Source of the DNA: Arthrobacter pascens
Lineage (GTDB): Bacteria > Actinomycetota > Actinomycetes > Actinomycetales > Micrococcaceae
Assembly (NCBI RefSeq): GCF_030816475.1
Contig: NZ_JAUSXF010000001.1
Location: 434,001 to 498,000 of the forward strand
Direction: 5' to 3'
DNA: 64,000 nt
Shown: positions 33,382-42,811 of the stretch, in pieces
How positions within the stretch are numbered: position 1 is the stretch's first letter
How the letters are laid out: every line of letters begins with the position of its first letter
The notes under the pieces: model-generated
What the model was told of the DNA's origin: nothing
Databases searched by the model: none
Seen by the model: only the letters and a program-made list of their open reading frames with translations
Program-made: the position numbers and the translations under genes

Positions 33382-34695
33382 TTATTCAGGCTTGGCTGCG
33401 GAAACGGGGACCGGGCGCTCCTGCGCCGGTGCCTCGTTGCCCGCGGGAGGCTTGGACTCGGTGCTGGCCGGAGGGGTGGTCCTGAGCTTGAACCTCTTGC
33501 CCAGGGTGCTTCCTCCGCCGCCACCGCTGCGGTTCTTGTTGAAGATATCGAAGCCGACGGCGAGCAGCAGGACGAGTCCCTTGATGAGCTGCTGGTAGTC
33601 CGTGCCGAGGCCCAGGATGGACATGCCGTTGTTCAGCACGCCCATGATCAGGCCACCGATCATGGCTCCTGCCACGGTGCCGATGCCGCCCTGGACCGCG
33701 GCGCCGCCGATGAAGGCTGCGGCGATGGAGTCCAGTTCAAATCCGGTACCGCCGGCCGGCTGGGCCGAGTTCAGCCGGGCGGTGAACACCAGGCCGGCCA
33801 ATGCAGCCAGTACGCCCATGTTGACGAAGAGCCGGAACGTGACGGCCTTCGTCTTGACGCCGGAGAGCTCGGCGGCGTGCAGGTTGCCACCGATGGCATA
33901 GGTGTGGCGGCCGAAGACGCTGTTGTTCATCAGTGCCGTGTACACGATCACCAGGACGGCCAGGACGATGAGGACGATGGGCGTACCGCGGTAGCTGGCC
34001 AGCAGGAAGGTGATGATCAGCATGAGGAGGGCGATGAACGTGGTCTTGGTGGCGAACCAGGCCATGGGCTCGTTCTCCAGGTCAAACTTCTTGCGGATCC
34101 GGCGCTCCTTGAGCGCCTGGATGAGCAGGGCCACGGTGGCGCCGACGCCCAGGATGACGGTGAGCCACTCCAATACCGACGTGCCGCCGGAGATATCAGG
34201 CAGAAAGCCGCCGCCCAGGGCGCGCAGCTCGGCCGGGAAAGGGGTGATCTGCTGGTTCTTCAGGGTGATCAGGGTCAGGCCGCGGAAGATCAGCATGCCC
34301 GCGAGGGTGACGATGAACGCGGGGATGCCGACATAGGCGATCCAGTATCCTTGCCAGGCACCGACCAGCGCGCCGACCAGGAGGCAGGCGGGGATCGCCA
34401 GCCACCAGGCCCAGCCCCAATGGACGATCATCACACCTGCAACGGCGCCGATAAAGCCGGCGATGGATCCGACGGAGAGGTCGATGTGCCCCGCGATGAT
34501 GACCATGACCATGCCTATGGCCAGGATAAGGATGTAGCTGTTCTGGACCACCAGGTTGCTGACGTTCTGCGGTTCCAGGAGGATTCCGCCGGTCAGTCCC
34601 TGGAAGAGCAGGACGATCAGGATCAGGGCGACGAAGATGCCAACCTGCCGGAGGCGGCTTGTGAGGAAGCCGAGGGATTCTCGTAGGGCGGACAT
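33382..34695 (-). CDS. mmsB: Multiple-sugar ABC transporter permease (MmsB/GguB type)
   Basis: A 437-residue inner-membrane permease with about ten hydrophobic segments. The CUT2 signature AIGMVMVIIAGHIDLSVGSI near the N-terminus and FIGGAAVQGGIGTVAGAMIGG near the C-terminus are clear. About 45 C-terminal residues are hydrophilic and Lys/Pro/Glu-rich. It is the membrane component for the ATPase and ChvE-like binding protein encoded before it and begins 5 bp after the ATPase stop. Confidence 0.93.
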   Translation of the reverse strand: MSALRESLGFLTSRLRQVGIFVALILIVLLFQGLTGGILLEPQNVSNLVVQNSYILILAIGMVMVIIAGHIDLSVGSIAGFIGAVAGVMIVHWGWAWWLAIPACLLVGALVGAWQGYWIAYVGIPAFIVTLAGMLIFRGLTLITLKNQQITPFPAELRALGGGFLPDISGGTSVLEWLTVILGVGATVALLIQALKERRIRKKFDLENEPMAWFATKTTFIALLMLIITFLLASYRGTPIVLIVLAVLVIVYTALMNNSVFGRHTYAIGGNLHAAELSGVKTKAVTFRLFVNMGVLAALAGLVFTARLNSAQPAGGTGFELDSIAAAFIGGAAVQGGIGTVAGAMIGGLIMGVLNNGMSILGLGTDYQQLIKGLVLLLAVGFDIFNKNRSGGGGGSTLGKRFKLRTTPPASTESKPPAGNEAPAQERPVPVSAAKPE

Positions 34696-34700
34696 GGTGC

Positions 34701-36230
34701 CTATTCCTTCTCTTTTGTCATGTAGTGCATAAGGGTTTCCTGTGATGCTTCAGCGATGGGGACTTCGCCCGTGACGTGGCCCGCGGACAGGGTGTAGATC
34801 CGGTCGCAGATGCCGAGCAGTTCGGGCAGTTCGGACGAGATCACGATGACCGCCTTTCCTTCCGCGGCCAGCCTGGCGATGATCGTATAGATCTCAAACT
34901 TCGCGCCGACGTCGATTCCCCTGGTGGGCTCGTCGAGGATCAGCACGTCAGGATCGGAGAACATCCATTTGCTCAGCACCACTTTCTGCTGGTTACCGCC
35001 GGACAGCTTGCCCGTGATGGCCGCGACAGAGGGTGCCTTGATGTTCATGCTCTTGCGGTAGCCGTTGGCCACCACCGTTTCCTGGTTCTTGTCCACCCAG
35101 CCGCCCTTGACCAGTTTACGGAGCGCAGCCATGGAGATGTTCCGCTTGATGTCCTCGATGAGGTTCAGGCCGTAGCGCTTGCGGTCCTCGGTGGCGTAGG
35201 CGATGCCGTGGCGGATGGCCTCGGCGACCGTGGAGGTGTTGATTTCCTGGCCGTACTTGTACACCTTGCCGGACGTGGCCGTGCCGTACGTGCGTCCAAA
35301 GACGCTCATCGCCAGTTCGGTCCTGCCCGCCCCCATCAGTCCGGCGAGACCAACCACCTCGCCCTTGCGGACGTTCAGGCTGGCGTTGTGGACAACGGTG
35401 CGGGTGTGGTCCTGCGGGTGCCGGACTGACCAGTCCTCGATCCGGAGGACTTCCTCGCCGATCTTCGGATCGCGCTCCGGATAGAGGCTTTCCAAGTCAC
35501 GGCCAACCATGCCCCGGATGATTCGTTCCTGGGTGATCTGGCCTTCATCAAGCCGGAGGGTCTCGATGGTCTTGCCGTCGCGGATGATGGTGACGGCGTC
35601 TGCCACCTTCCGGATCTCGTTGAGCTTGTGGCTGATGATGATGCTGGTGATCCCCTGGCCCTTCAAATGGAGGATCAGGTCCAGGAGGTGGCCGGAGTCT
35701 TCATCGTTAAGCGCCGCCGTGGGCTCATCCAGGATGAGCAGCTTAACTTCCTTGGACAACGCCTTGGCGATCTCCACCAGCTGCTGCTTGCCCACGCTGA
35801 TGTGCTGGACGGGAGTAATGGGGTTTTCGCTCAGTCCCACCCTGGCCAGCAGCTTCGCCGCCTCCAGGTTGGTCTTGCGCCAGTCCACCCAGCCGTTCTT
35901 TGCCTGTTCGTTGCCCAGGTAGATGTTCTCGGCGATGGAGAGATAGGGGCTAAGTGCCAGCTCCTGGTGGATGATGACTATGCCGCGCTTCTCGCTGTCG
36001 GAGATGCTGGAAAAGTTACAGGGTTCCTCCTCGAAGAGGATCTCTCCCTCGAATGAGTTGTGCGGGTAAACGCCTGACAGAACCTTCATGAGGGTGGATT
36101 TGCCGGCTCCGTTTTCACCGCAGATGGCATGCACCTCGCCGCGTTGTACATCCAAGGTGACATCCTGCAGGGCCTTCACGCCCGGGAAGGTCTTGGTGAT
36201 TCCTCGCATTTGAAGAATGGGTGTGTTCAT
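34701..36230 (-). CDS. mmsA: Multiple-sugar ABC transporter ATPase (MmsA/GguA type)
   Basis: A 509-residue double ABC ATPase. Walker A is [12 protein letters not shown], with a first signature [16 protein letters not shown], Walker [12 protein letters not shown], then a second domain with [14 protein letters not shown] and [16 protein letters not shown]. Lengths and motifs match GguA/MmsA/XylG. The start at 36230 gives the family N-terminus ([20 protein letters not shown]); further upstream the frame crosses an intergenic hairpin. Probably imports xylose, glucose or related sugars. Confidence 0.94.
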   Translation of the reverse strand: MNTPILQMRGITKTFPGVKALQDVTLDVQRGEVHAICGENGAGKSTLMKVLSGVYPHNSFEGEILFEEEPCNFSSISDSEKRGIVIIHQELALSPYLSIAENIYLGNEQAKNGWVDWRKTNLEAAKLLARVGLSENPITPVQHISVGKQQLVEIAKALSKEVKLLILDEPTAALNDEDSGHLLDLILHLKGQGITSIIISHKLNEIRKVADAVTIIRDGKTIETLRLDEGQITQERIIRGMVGRDLESLYPERDPKIGEEVLRIEDWSVRHPQDHTRTVVHNASLNVRKGEVVGLAGLMGAGRTELAMSVFGRTYGTATSGKVYKYGQEINTSTVAEAIRHGIAYATEDRKRYGLNLIEDIKRNISMAALRKLVKGGWVDKNQETVVANGYRKSMNIKAPSVAAITGKLSGGNQQKVVLSKWMFSDPDVLILDEPTRGIDVGAKFEIYTIIARLAAEGKAVIVISSELPELLGICDRIYTLSAGHVTGEVPIAEASQETLMHYMTKEKE

Positions 36231-36295
36231 CGTCAATTCCCACTGACTCGTCGAAAAAGGCCGGTACTGCTGTTGCAGGGGCCTGAGGGACGGGT

Positions 36296-36325
36296 TGCGG
36301 CCAGGCCGGGGATGGCCTGGCCGCA
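36296..36325 (-). terminator. Strong hairpin between binding protein and ATPase
   Basis: Arms TGCGGCCAGGCC and GGCCTGGCCGCA, 12 bp perfect, with a 6-nt loop. It lies within the operon, 14 bp after the binding-protein stop, so it probably attenuates the downstream genes or stabilises the upstream message. Confidence 0.6.
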
Positions 36326-36338
36326 CCCTGTGACGTTG

Positions 36339-37463
36339 TTACTTGACGTCGGAGTCCTTGTAGTAGCCCGAGTCGATGAGTTCCTTCTTGTAGTTGTCCT
36401 TCGTAATGATGACGGACTTGAGCAGGAAGGCCGGGACAACCTTGACCTTGTTGTTGTAGGTCTTGGTGTCGTTGGTCTCCGGCTCCTGGCCCTTCAGGAG
36501 GGCGTCAACCATCTTCACGGCCTGCGAGCCGAGCTGGCGGGTGTCCTTGAAGATCGTGGAGTACTGCTCGCCGGCGATGATGGACTTCACGGAGCCCTTC
36601 TCCGCATCCTGACCGGTCACGACCGGCAGGCTCCCCTTGGAGTAACCGCCAGTGCTGGTCAGGGCCGAGATGATACCGATGGAGAGTCCGTCGTAGGGCG
36701 ACAGGACACCGTTGAGCTTGGTGCCGGAGCTGTACGCCGCGGTCAGGATGTCTTCCATGCGCTTCTGCGCAACCGGAGCCTGCCAGCGCAGGATGGCTGC
36801 CTGCTCGAACTTGGTCTGGCCGCTGGGCACCTTCAGGGTTCCTGCATCCAGGAACGGCTTCAGGGTGTCCATCGCGCCGGTCCAGAAGAAGTTGGCGTTG
36901 TTGTCATCCGGGCTGCCCGCGAAGAGTTCAACGTTGAACGGACCCTTGCCGTCCACCTTCTTGCCGCTGGCATCAACCAGGCCAAGGCCCGTCAGCAGGG
37001 ATGTGGCCTGCTGGACGCCGACTGTGTAGTTGTCGAACGTGGTGTAGTAGTCCACGTTCGGGGTGCCGTTGATGAGGCGGTCGTAGGCGATGACCTTCAC
37101 GTTCTGTTCCTTCGCCTTGGCGAGGACGTCGGTGAGGGTAGTGCCGTCAATTGCTGCGATGATGAGCGCCTTGGCGCCCTTGGTCAGCATGTTCTCGATC
37201 TGGGAGACCTGCGTGGGGATGTCATCGTTGGCGAACTGAAGGTCCGTCTTGTAACCAAGATCCTTGAGGGACTTCTCGACGTTACCGCCATCGGCAATCC
37301 AGCGCTCGGACGTCTGGGTGGGCATGGAAATGCCTACCAGCGAGTCGCTGGGCTTTGCGCTGGCTGCCGGCGCAGCTGTCTCGCCCCGGCTTCCGCAACC
37401 CGTGGCCCCCACTGTGACTGCGAGGACGACGGCTACAGCGCCCAGGAGTTTCTTAATTCTCAC
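36339..37463 (-). CDS. Multiple-sugar-binding lipoprotein (ChvE/XylF-like)
   Basis: A 374-residue substrate-binding protein. Signal peptide with lipobox ATGC around residues 20-23. The mature part matches Chv[28 protein letters not shown] and [17 protein letters not shown]. The GTG at 37463 has GGAG at the right distance and starts the signal peptide ([13 protein letters not shown]); upstream in-frame sequence is not credible. First gene of the operon, behind a LacI-type operator and a CRP-like site. Confidence 0.92.
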   Translation of the reverse strand: MRIKKLLGAVAVVLAVTVGATGCGSRGETAAPAASAKPSDSLVGISMPTQTSERWIADGGNVEKSLKDLGYKTDLQFANDDIPTQVSQIENMLTKGAKALIIAAIDGTTLTDVLAKAKEQNVKVIAYDRLINGTPNVDYYTTFDNYTVGVQQATSLLTGLGLVDASGKKVDGKGPFNVELFAGSPDDNNANFFWTGAMDTLKPFLDAGTLKVPSGQTKFEQAAILRWQAPVAQKRMEDILTAAYSSGTKLNGVLSPYDGLSIGIISALTSTGGYSKGSLPVVTGQDAEKGSVKSIIAGEQYSTIFKDTRQLGSQAVKMVDALLKGQEPETNDTKTYNNKVKVVPAFLLKSVIITKDNYKKELIDSGYYKDSDVK

Positions 37464-37665
37464 GTTTATTCTCCTTACGCGGACGCTGGGTCCGCGAAGT
37501 GGTGCTAAGCAGGCAAGCATCTGCGCTTTGCCTGGAGTGTGGAGCTGGCCAGGATGACCCGGTCATATGATGCCGTGTCCGAGTTGTCCCGGCATCAAAA
37601 GACTGCAGGGTCGGCGGGAAGGATGAATCTTTTCCTTGCTGACGATGCAGTCTAGGCTGTTATTG

Positions 37666-37681
37666 TTGTGAGCGCTAACAA
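37666..37681. promoter_or_regulatory. LacI-family operator
   Basis: TTGTGAGCGCTAACAA, a near-perfect palindrome centred on the CG of AGCGCT, the typical LacI/GalR-family operator. About 200 bp upstream of the sugar-binding-protein start. The regulator gene is not in the window. Confidence 0.75.
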
Positions 37682-37706
37682 GTGCGAGCTTACTACCTGC
37701 TGATCG

Positions 37707-37722
37707 TGTGAGTCAAATCACA
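37707..37722. promoter_or_regulatory. CRP/GlxR-like binding site
   Basis: TGTGAGTCAAATCACA, exactly TGTGA-N6-TCACA, the CRP/GlxR consensus. It lies 25 bp beyond the LacI-type operator relative to the sugar operon, suggesting combined cAMP and sugar-specific control. Confidence 0.65.
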
Positions 37723-37911
37723 TTTTTAAACGACGTATATATAGTCTCATGCCCGGGAAGTGTGCCGTGTTCCAGTGGCGTGGAGCCCCGGCCCTGCAAG
37801 GGGGTCGGAGTCCGGCACTCAGTGTCAGGGCGGTCCCAAGCGCCCAGTACTCCGGGGCAGGGATAATCTTCACCTAGGTAGAAGACTCAACGGCGTAGGG
37901 ACGGAATCACT

Positions 37912-38718
37912 ATGGCAGAGCGGTCAGGGACAGGAGCGTCACCCGGCTCCGGCAACGGTCCCGGCTGGTGGCGGGTATTCCATGACAAGTTTGTGGTGGA
38001 GGAACGCTACATGGAGCCGGCCGCACGGAAAGGCCTGTATGGCACCGCCGTCATTCTCATGGTGGTCGGCCTGGCCCTTTTCGGCGCCGCCCTGGCGGTC
38101 GTCCTGCAAAGCGGTGCCGGGCCGACCACAGCCGATGAGGCCGCCAGGACGTGGCTGCTCACACTTCGTTCCGAACCGCTGACCGGCGTCATGATTTTCC
38201 TGGCTGTGATCTTTGGGCCCGTGGGGCTGCCGATCATTGTGCTGGTGGTCAACGTCGTATGGGGCTTTTTGGCTAAGCACGCCTGGCGTCCGATCGTGCT
38301 TGCGGCCGCGATGCTCACCGGAGTTCTGGTCTCGCAGATCATCCTGCAGATCGTCAGGCGCTCGCGGCCGCCGGTGGATTTGATGCTGTTCGGGCCCGAC
38401 AGCACGTATTCCTTTCCCTCGGGCCACGTCCTGGGTGCCTGCGACTTCCTGCTGGTTACGGCGTTCCTTGTCTTTTCGCGCCGGAAGAATCCCAGGGCTG
38501 CCGCGGCCGGGTTTGTGATCGCCGGCGTCGGGGTCGTTCTCGCCGCGCTGAGCCGGCTGTACCTGGGCTATCACTGGCTGAGCGATGCAGTGGCCTCGGT
38601 GGCTCTTTCGCTGCTGATCCTGGGCGCCGTCATAGCCCTGGACACCTGGCGGACCGCCAGGATTCCAGGGGAGCGGATCACTGGCGAGTTGTCCAAGGCC
38701 GACGCTCCGGGGGACTGA
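37912..38718 (+). CDS. PAP2-family membrane phosphatase
   Basis: A 268-residue integral membrane protein with about six hydrophobic helices. The PAP2 active-site motifs are RRSRPP (first), PSGH (second) and SRLYLGYHWLSD (third, with catalytic His). The family removes phosphate from lipid phosphates such as phosphatidic acid or undecaprenyl pyrophosphate on the outer face of the membrane. Divergent from the sugar transporter and 5 bp before the next gene. Confidence 0.88.
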   Translation: MAERSGTGASPGSGNGPGWWRVFHDKFVVEERYMEPAARKGLYGTAVILMVVGLALFGAALAVVLQSGAGPTTADEAARTWLLTLRSEPLTGVMIFLAVIFGPVGLPIIVLVVNVVWGFLAKHAWRPIVLAAAMLTGVLVSQIILQIVRRSRPPVDLMLFGPDSTYSFPSGHVLGACDFLLVTAFLVFSRRKNPRAAAAGFVIAGVGVVLAALSRLYLGYHWLSDAVASVALSLLILGAVIALDTWRTARIPGERITGELSKADAPGD

Positions 38719-38723
38719 TCCGC

Positions 38724-39035
38724 GTGATAAATGAGGAGGATGTCCGCCGTATCTGCCTGGCATTGCCGGGCGTCACCGAGCGCAGGAGCTGGAACCAGCC
38801 TGCCTGGTTCGCAAAGACGCTGATGGCGCGGATCTGGGAAGAAGGCGTCCTGACGGTCAAGACGGAAGAGCGCGAGGCCCTGGCGGGCACCAACCCGGAC
38901 ATTTATTTTTGGAGCCCTCACCATGAGCGTTCTCCCCGCCTGGTATTGGTTCGCCTGTCCCGGATCGGTCTCGATGAGCTCTCGGAACTGCTCGAGGAGT
39001 CCTACCTCCTGGCTGGCGGGCGGGGGCGGGTCTGA
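38724..39035 (+). CDS. MmcQ/YjbR-family protein
   Basis: A 103-residue protein of the MmcQ/YjbR fold. Family features include the N-terminal VRRICLALPGVTE, a WFAK segment and the C-terminal LLEESY. The GTG start at 38724 lies 5 bp after the PAP2 stop. Suggested DNA-binding roles for the family are unproven. The product is confident at family level only. Confidence 0.8.
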   Translation: MINEEDVRRICLALPGVTERRSWNQPAWFAKTLMARIWEEGVLTVKTEEREALAGTNPDIYFWSPHHERSPRLVLVRLSRIGLDELSELLEESYLLAGGRGRV

Positions 39036-39056
39036 GCCGGCACAGCCTGGGAGTAC

Positions 39057-39377
39057 CTATTGCCTGGGCCGTGACTGTGCACGTTTGAGGGCACGGTGCA
39101 GTTTGGCATTCGCCGCCTCGAGCTCCAGGACTTTGGCAACTCCCGCCAAGTTAAGTCCCTGGTCAAGGAGTTCTCCAATGCGGAGCAGAACGCCGATATC
39201 TGAATCACTGTACTGACGCGTGCCGCCGGATGTGCGCAGAGGGGTGATGAGGCCCCTGGTCTCATAAAGCCGGATGTTCTGCTGTCCGGTGCCTGTCAGC
39301 TTTGCCGCCACCGAAATGGCGTACAGTGCCTGCCCTGCCCTGGGTGCCGGTACCCGGCCACCTCCACTATCCGTCAT
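39057..39377 (-). CDS. MerR-family regulator, HspR-like
   Basis: A 106-residue protein with a MerR winged helix-turn-helix (about residues 17-85): [31 protein letters not shown] and a following coiled segment. It resembles HspR, the heat-shock repressor of actinobacteria, and is divergent from an hsp20 gene, which supports that role. I did not find a convincing HAIR operator (CTTGAGT-N7-ACTCAAG) in the intergenic region. Confidence 0.78.
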   Translation of the reverse strand: MTDSGGGRVPAPRAGQALYAISVAAKLTGTGQQNIRLYETRGLITPLRTSGGTRQYSDSDIGVLLRIGELLDQGLNLAGVAKVLELEAANAKLHRALKRAQSRPRQ

Positions 39378-39405
39378 GTTTCTCCAAAAATCCGCGGTTG
39401 CAGTC

Positions 39406-39434
39406 TTGCTTCATTTTGGCACGGGTGCTATAAA
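39406..39434 (+). promoter_or_regulatory. Candidate promoter of hsp20
   Basis: TTGCTT (39406-39411) and TATAAA (39429-39434) separated by 17 bp, upstream of the hsp20 start. A good sigma-70-like pair for this genome. Confidence 0.5.
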
Positions 39435-39512
39435 AAATCTATATCCACCAGTACAGATAATTGGGTGGGTATGGAGACTGGATTCAACATCGAGAAACTG
39501 AAGGAGTGGGAA

Positions 39513-39941
39513 ATGATGTTGATGCGCACGGACCCGTTCCGTGAGCTGGACCGGCTCACGCAGCAGGTCTTCGGAACAGCTGCCCGGCCGGCCGCCATGC
39601 CAATGGACGCCTGGCAGGAAGATGGCGAATTCGTGGTGGCCTTTGACCTCCCGGGCGTGAAGATTGACTCCGTGGACCTGAACGTTGAGCGCAACGTCCT
39701 GACGGTCCGGGCGGAGCGGAAGGACCCCACGCAGCCCAACGTTGAACTTGTGGCCGCAGAGCGCCCGCGCGGCATCTTCAGTCGTCAGTTGATCCTGGGC
39801 GACACGCTGGACACGGACCACATCAAGGCGAGCTACGACCAGGGTGTCCTGACACTTCGGATTCCGGTCGCGGAACAGGCCAAGCCCCGCAAGATCGAAA
39901 TCGAAACCATGCACGGCCAACAGCACGAGATCTCGACCTAG
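39513..39941 (+). CDS. Hsp20/alpha-crystallin small heat-shock protein
   Basis: A 142-residue small heat-shock protein with the alpha-crystallin domain at about residues 30-125 ([29 protein letters not shown]). It binds unfolding proteins in the cytoplasm. The ATG at 39513 has AAGGAG 6 nt upstream; an in-frame ATG at 39465 lacks one. Divergent from the HspR-like regulator and followed by a J-domain gene, so these form a heat-shock group. Confidence 0.93.
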   Translation: MMLMRTDPFRELDRLTQQVFGTAARPAAMPMDAWQEDGEFVVAFDLPGVKIDSVDLNVERNVLTVRAERKDPTQPNVELVAAERPRGIFSRQLILGDTLDTDHIKASYDQGVLTLRIPVAEQAKPRKIEIETMHGQQHEIST

Positions 39942-40024
39942 GCCGTTCCTTCCGGGCGCAGGCTGCGCAGGGTTTGCACCCCGCGGCCTGCGCCCCTTGC
40001 CGTCCTTTGATTGAGGGCTTCGGT

Positions 40025-40393
40025 ATGGATACCTTCCAGGATCACTACGCCGTGCTGGGTGTGGCGCCTGCCGCCACCCAGCAGGAGATTTCGCGTGCCT
40101 ACCGGGCACTCATGCGCACGCACCATCCAGATATCGACGGCGGCGCCGGGGCAGGAGGCGCAGGCGCGGATCGGGCGGTCCAGAACGCCGAGCTGCTGAA
40201 GATCATGCAGGCCTTCGCTGTCCTCCGCGATCCGGAACGGAGGGCAGCCTATGACCGCAGCATGTCGGGCCGGACAAGGAGTGGCGCCGCTCCGCAGAAC
40301 GTCCCGGTCCGGAAGGTACGCAAACCCGCAGGATCAGCCCGCGACACCATCCGGATCACCCCGGTACGCTGGGAAAGCGGGCCATGGGCGTGA
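40025..40393 (+). CDS. J-domain protein
   Basis: A 122-residue protein with an N-terminal J-domain: DHYAVLGVAPAAT, the catalytic HPD in THHPDI, and the closing DPERRAAYDR. A Gly/Ala insertion after HPD and a short basic tail replace the Gly/Phe and zinc domains of full DnaJ. It stimulates Hsp70 (DnaK) ATPase and is probably co-regulated with hsp20. The ATG at 40025 has GAGGG upstream. Confidence 0.88.
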   Translation: MDTFQDHYAVLGVAPAATQQEISRAYRALMRTHHPDIDGGAGAGGAGADRAVQNAELLKIMQAFAVLRDPERRAAYDRSMSGRTRSGAAPQNVPVRKVRKPAGSARDTIRITPVRWESGPWA

Positions 40394-40442
40394 TGCGGGT
40401 ACCAGTTGAGGCAGTCACAACCGCAAGGAGGCGGACAAAACC

Positions 40443-40820
40443 ATGAGCGAGTGGCGTCGCTACGATTCCCACCTGATTCCCACATTCCATGAGCGTTTCG
40501 AAGAGCGTTGGGGCAAGGGAACAGCCCCGTTCCTCGATCCGGAAGCCTATGAGCAGCCGGTTCCACGCGCCCAGTGGATCAACCCCTCCACCGGCGCAGC
40601 ACTCGCAGTGGTTCCGGTGTGGACAGTCGACGAACGGCAGCAGCGCTCGTTCGGAGTCTTCTATCTTCCACCTGCCGGCGACATCTGGGTGCTCCGGCCG
40701 GGATACACCGGCTACCTTGAACCGGCGGACGGCGAAACAGAACACCTGGTGACGCTCCGGAACGACGCCTTCCGGAAAGCCGTTGCCCATGCCAAGGACT
40801 TCCTGTTCGGCACCCAGTAG
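40443..40820 (+). CDS. Hypothetical protein
   Basis: A 125-residue, Trp/Tyr-rich soluble protein (starts MSEWRRYDSHLIPTF) without cysteines or membrane segments. No family recognised. An AAGGAGG sequence lies just upstream of the ATG, and the gene follows the J-domain gene by 49 bp, so it could be part of the heat-shock unit. Confidence 0.65.
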   Translation: MSEWRRYDSHLIPTFHERFEERWGKGTAPFLDPEAYEQPVPRAQWINPSTGAALAVVPVWTVDERQQRSFGVFYLPPAGDIWVLRPGYTGYLEPADGETEHLVTLRNDAFRKAVAHAKDFLFGTQ

Positions 40821-41241
40821 CCCAACGGGTTCGGCTTCCCGTACTCAAATCCTGGCCCTCCATCCGTGATATCCGGCCCGCCGCTGCCCAGCAGGCTCAG
40901 CGTGAGGACTCGACGTCGGCCATCAGGTCCTCCACTGCCCCTGCCAGGTGTGCATCGGACACCTGTAGGTTGCCAAGGGCAGACCCTAACAGCAGGCCCC
41001 GGCAGCAGGCCCCGAAGCGGTCGCGGCAACCTGGCCCACCGGCCGGCAACGGTGGCAACTGATGCCCTCGTCAGCAGCTCCGGCATATGCCATTCTGAGA
41101 CTTACCCTTAGGGGAGATCAGCAAAGGAGCCGGCCATGTTCACGCCAGGAGGATCGGGAGTCGTGCGAGGATATGGTGCGGATATCGGGGTCATCGACTC
41201 CGCCGGCAACTTTTCCTCCGTCACTAGGGGCTGATTCCACC
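40821..41241. other. Intergenic region, no gene seen
   Basis: 421 bp ahead of the beta-glucosidase. Frames are open on both strands because of high GC, but none has a plausible product. I found no clear operator. Confidence 0.4.
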
Positions 41242-42801
41242 ATGCATATCACCGCCAAGGAGCTGGCAGCGCTCATCCCGCCGGACTTCACGCTAGGCGT
41301 GGGTACCGCCGCATTCCAGATCGAGGGTGCCCTCGATGAGGATGGACGGGGTCCTGCTGGCTGGGACGTCTTCTCCGCCAAGCCCGGGGCCATCGTGGGC
41401 GGCGGCAGCCCCGCCGTGGCGTGCGACCACTACCACCGCATGCCGGAGGATGTGGCCCTCATGAAGCAGCTGGGCGTTGATTCCTACCGGTTCTCCCTGT
41501 CCTGGCCCAGGATCCAGCCCACGGGCAGCGGTCCGGTGAACCCCGCGGGACTGGCCTTCTACGACCGGCTCCTCGACGAGCTGCTGGCCAGCGGAATCTC
41601 CCCGATGATGACGATCTACCATTGGGATACGCCGCTGGCACTGGACGACGCCGGCGGCTGGCTCAACCGGGACACTGCCTACCGCCTCGCCGAGTTCGCC
41701 GCCATCGCCGCCGCAGCCTACGGCGACAGGGTGGCACGGTGGGTGACGATCAATGAGCCCGCCACCGTCACCACCAACGGCTACGCACTGGGCCTGCACT
41801 CGCCCGGTGAGGCACTGTTGCTCAAGGCATTGCCCACCGTGCATCACCAGCTGCTGGGCCACGGCCTCGCCGTCCAGGCCTTGCGGGCTGCAGGCGTGCC
41901 CGGCGAGATCGGCATGACGAATGTGTATTCGCCAATGGTTCCCAACTCGATCAATCCCCTGGACAAGCTGAGCGCCGGCATTATGGACCTCGCCCAGAAC
42001 CGGCTCTATGCGGATCCGGTGCTCCTGGGCAGATATCCGGACCTCATCCGGGCCGCACATTTTTTTGGCTCCTTTGAGCATCCGGACGAGGATATGGAGA
42101 TCATCTCCCAGCCGCTGGACTTCTACGGGCTCAACTATTACATGCCCACCAAGGTGGCGGTAGGAGCCGGCGAGGGTGTTATTCCCGCCGGGATGGCGGA
42201 AGCAATGGGGGACGACCTTACGGCGGCGTCCGGCGGGACCCCTTTCCATGTTGAAGCCTGGCCGGAAGCGGACACCACGGCCTACGGCTGGCCGGTCAAG
42301 CCGGACTACATGGGAGTGGCGCTGAAGGAAATGGCCGAACGCTATCCCAACCTGCCGCCGGTCATCCTCACCGAGGGAGGCGCGAGCTTCGAGGACATCA
42401 TCGTCCGCGACGAAGCGACCAACAGGACCTTCATCCCGGACGAGCGGAGGCTGAAGTACCTTTCAGACCACATCGAGGCCGCGCTGCGGGCGACGGCCCC
42501 GGGCGGCGAGGCCGAAGCGATCGACCTGCGCGGCTACTACGTGTGGTCGCTGATGGACAACTTCGAATGGTCCGCCGGCTACAACCAGCCCTTCGGCCTG
42601 CTGCACGTGGACTTCCAAACCCTGGAACGGACACCAAAGGCGTCCTATTTCTGGCTTCAGGAACTCATCGAGGAACGGAACCTTGCCGCATCCGCGGTTG
42701 TCGCCGTCGCCCGCGCCATGGGGCCGGACCCTGTTGAACTGGACCCTGTTGAATCGGAAGCCCCCGACGACGGCGTCCCCGCGCTGGATGCCTCAGCCTA
42801 G
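41242..42801 (+). CDS. Beta-glucosidase, GH1
   Basis: A 519-residue glycoside hydrolase family 1 enzyme that splits beta-glucosides such as cellobiose. The acid/base glutamate is in WVTINEPA (about residue 171) and the nucleophile in ILTEGGASF (about 377; TEGG instead of the usual TENG). The N-terminal GVGTAAFQIEGA and YYVWSLMDNFEW are typical. No signal peptide, so it acts on imported sugars. The start at 41242 gives the expected N-terminus; the frame is open to 41062. About 35 C-terminal residues are a non-conserved acidic tail. Confidence 0.93.
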   Translation: MHITAKELAALIPPDFTLGVGTAAFQIEGALDEDGRGPAGWDVFSAKPGAIVGGGSPAVACDHYHRMPEDVALMKQLGVDSYRFSLSWPRIQPTGSGPVNPAGLAFYDRLLDELLASGISPMMTIYHWDTPLALDDAGGWLNRDTAYRLAEFAAIAAAAYGDRVARWVTINEPATVTTNGYALGLHSPGEALLLKALPTVHHQLLGHGLAVQALRAAGVPGEIGMTNVYSPMVPNSINPLDKLSAGIMDLAQNRLYADPVLLGRYPDLIRAAHFFGSFEHPDEDMEIISQPLDFYGLNYYMPTKVAVGAGEGVIPAGMAEAMGDDLTAASGGTPFHVEAWPEADTTAYGWPVKPDYMGVALKEMAERYPNLPPVILTEGGASFEDIIVRDEATNRTFIPDERRLKYLSDHIEAALRATAPGGEAEAIDLRGYYVWSLMDNFEWSAGYNQPFGLLHVDFQTLERTPKASYFWLQELIEERNLAASAVVAVARAMGPDPVELDPVESEAPDDGVPALDASA

Positions 42802-42811
42802 TTTGCCGGTC

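Larger units (their letters stand above)
37464..37911. other. Divergent intergenic region with regulatory sites
   Basis: 448 bp without a gene, between the binding-protein gene and the PAP2 gene. It contains the LacI-type operator, the CRP-like palindrome and an AT-rich patch (37722-37748, TTTTTAAACGACGTATATATA) that could be a promoter. Confidence 0.6.

Noticed and set aside
39378..39512. HAIR operator expected between the HspR-like and hsp20 genes
   Set aside because: No CTTGAGT-N7-ACTCAAG or close match is present; only a weak ATCCACC/GGTGGGT symmetry was seen.
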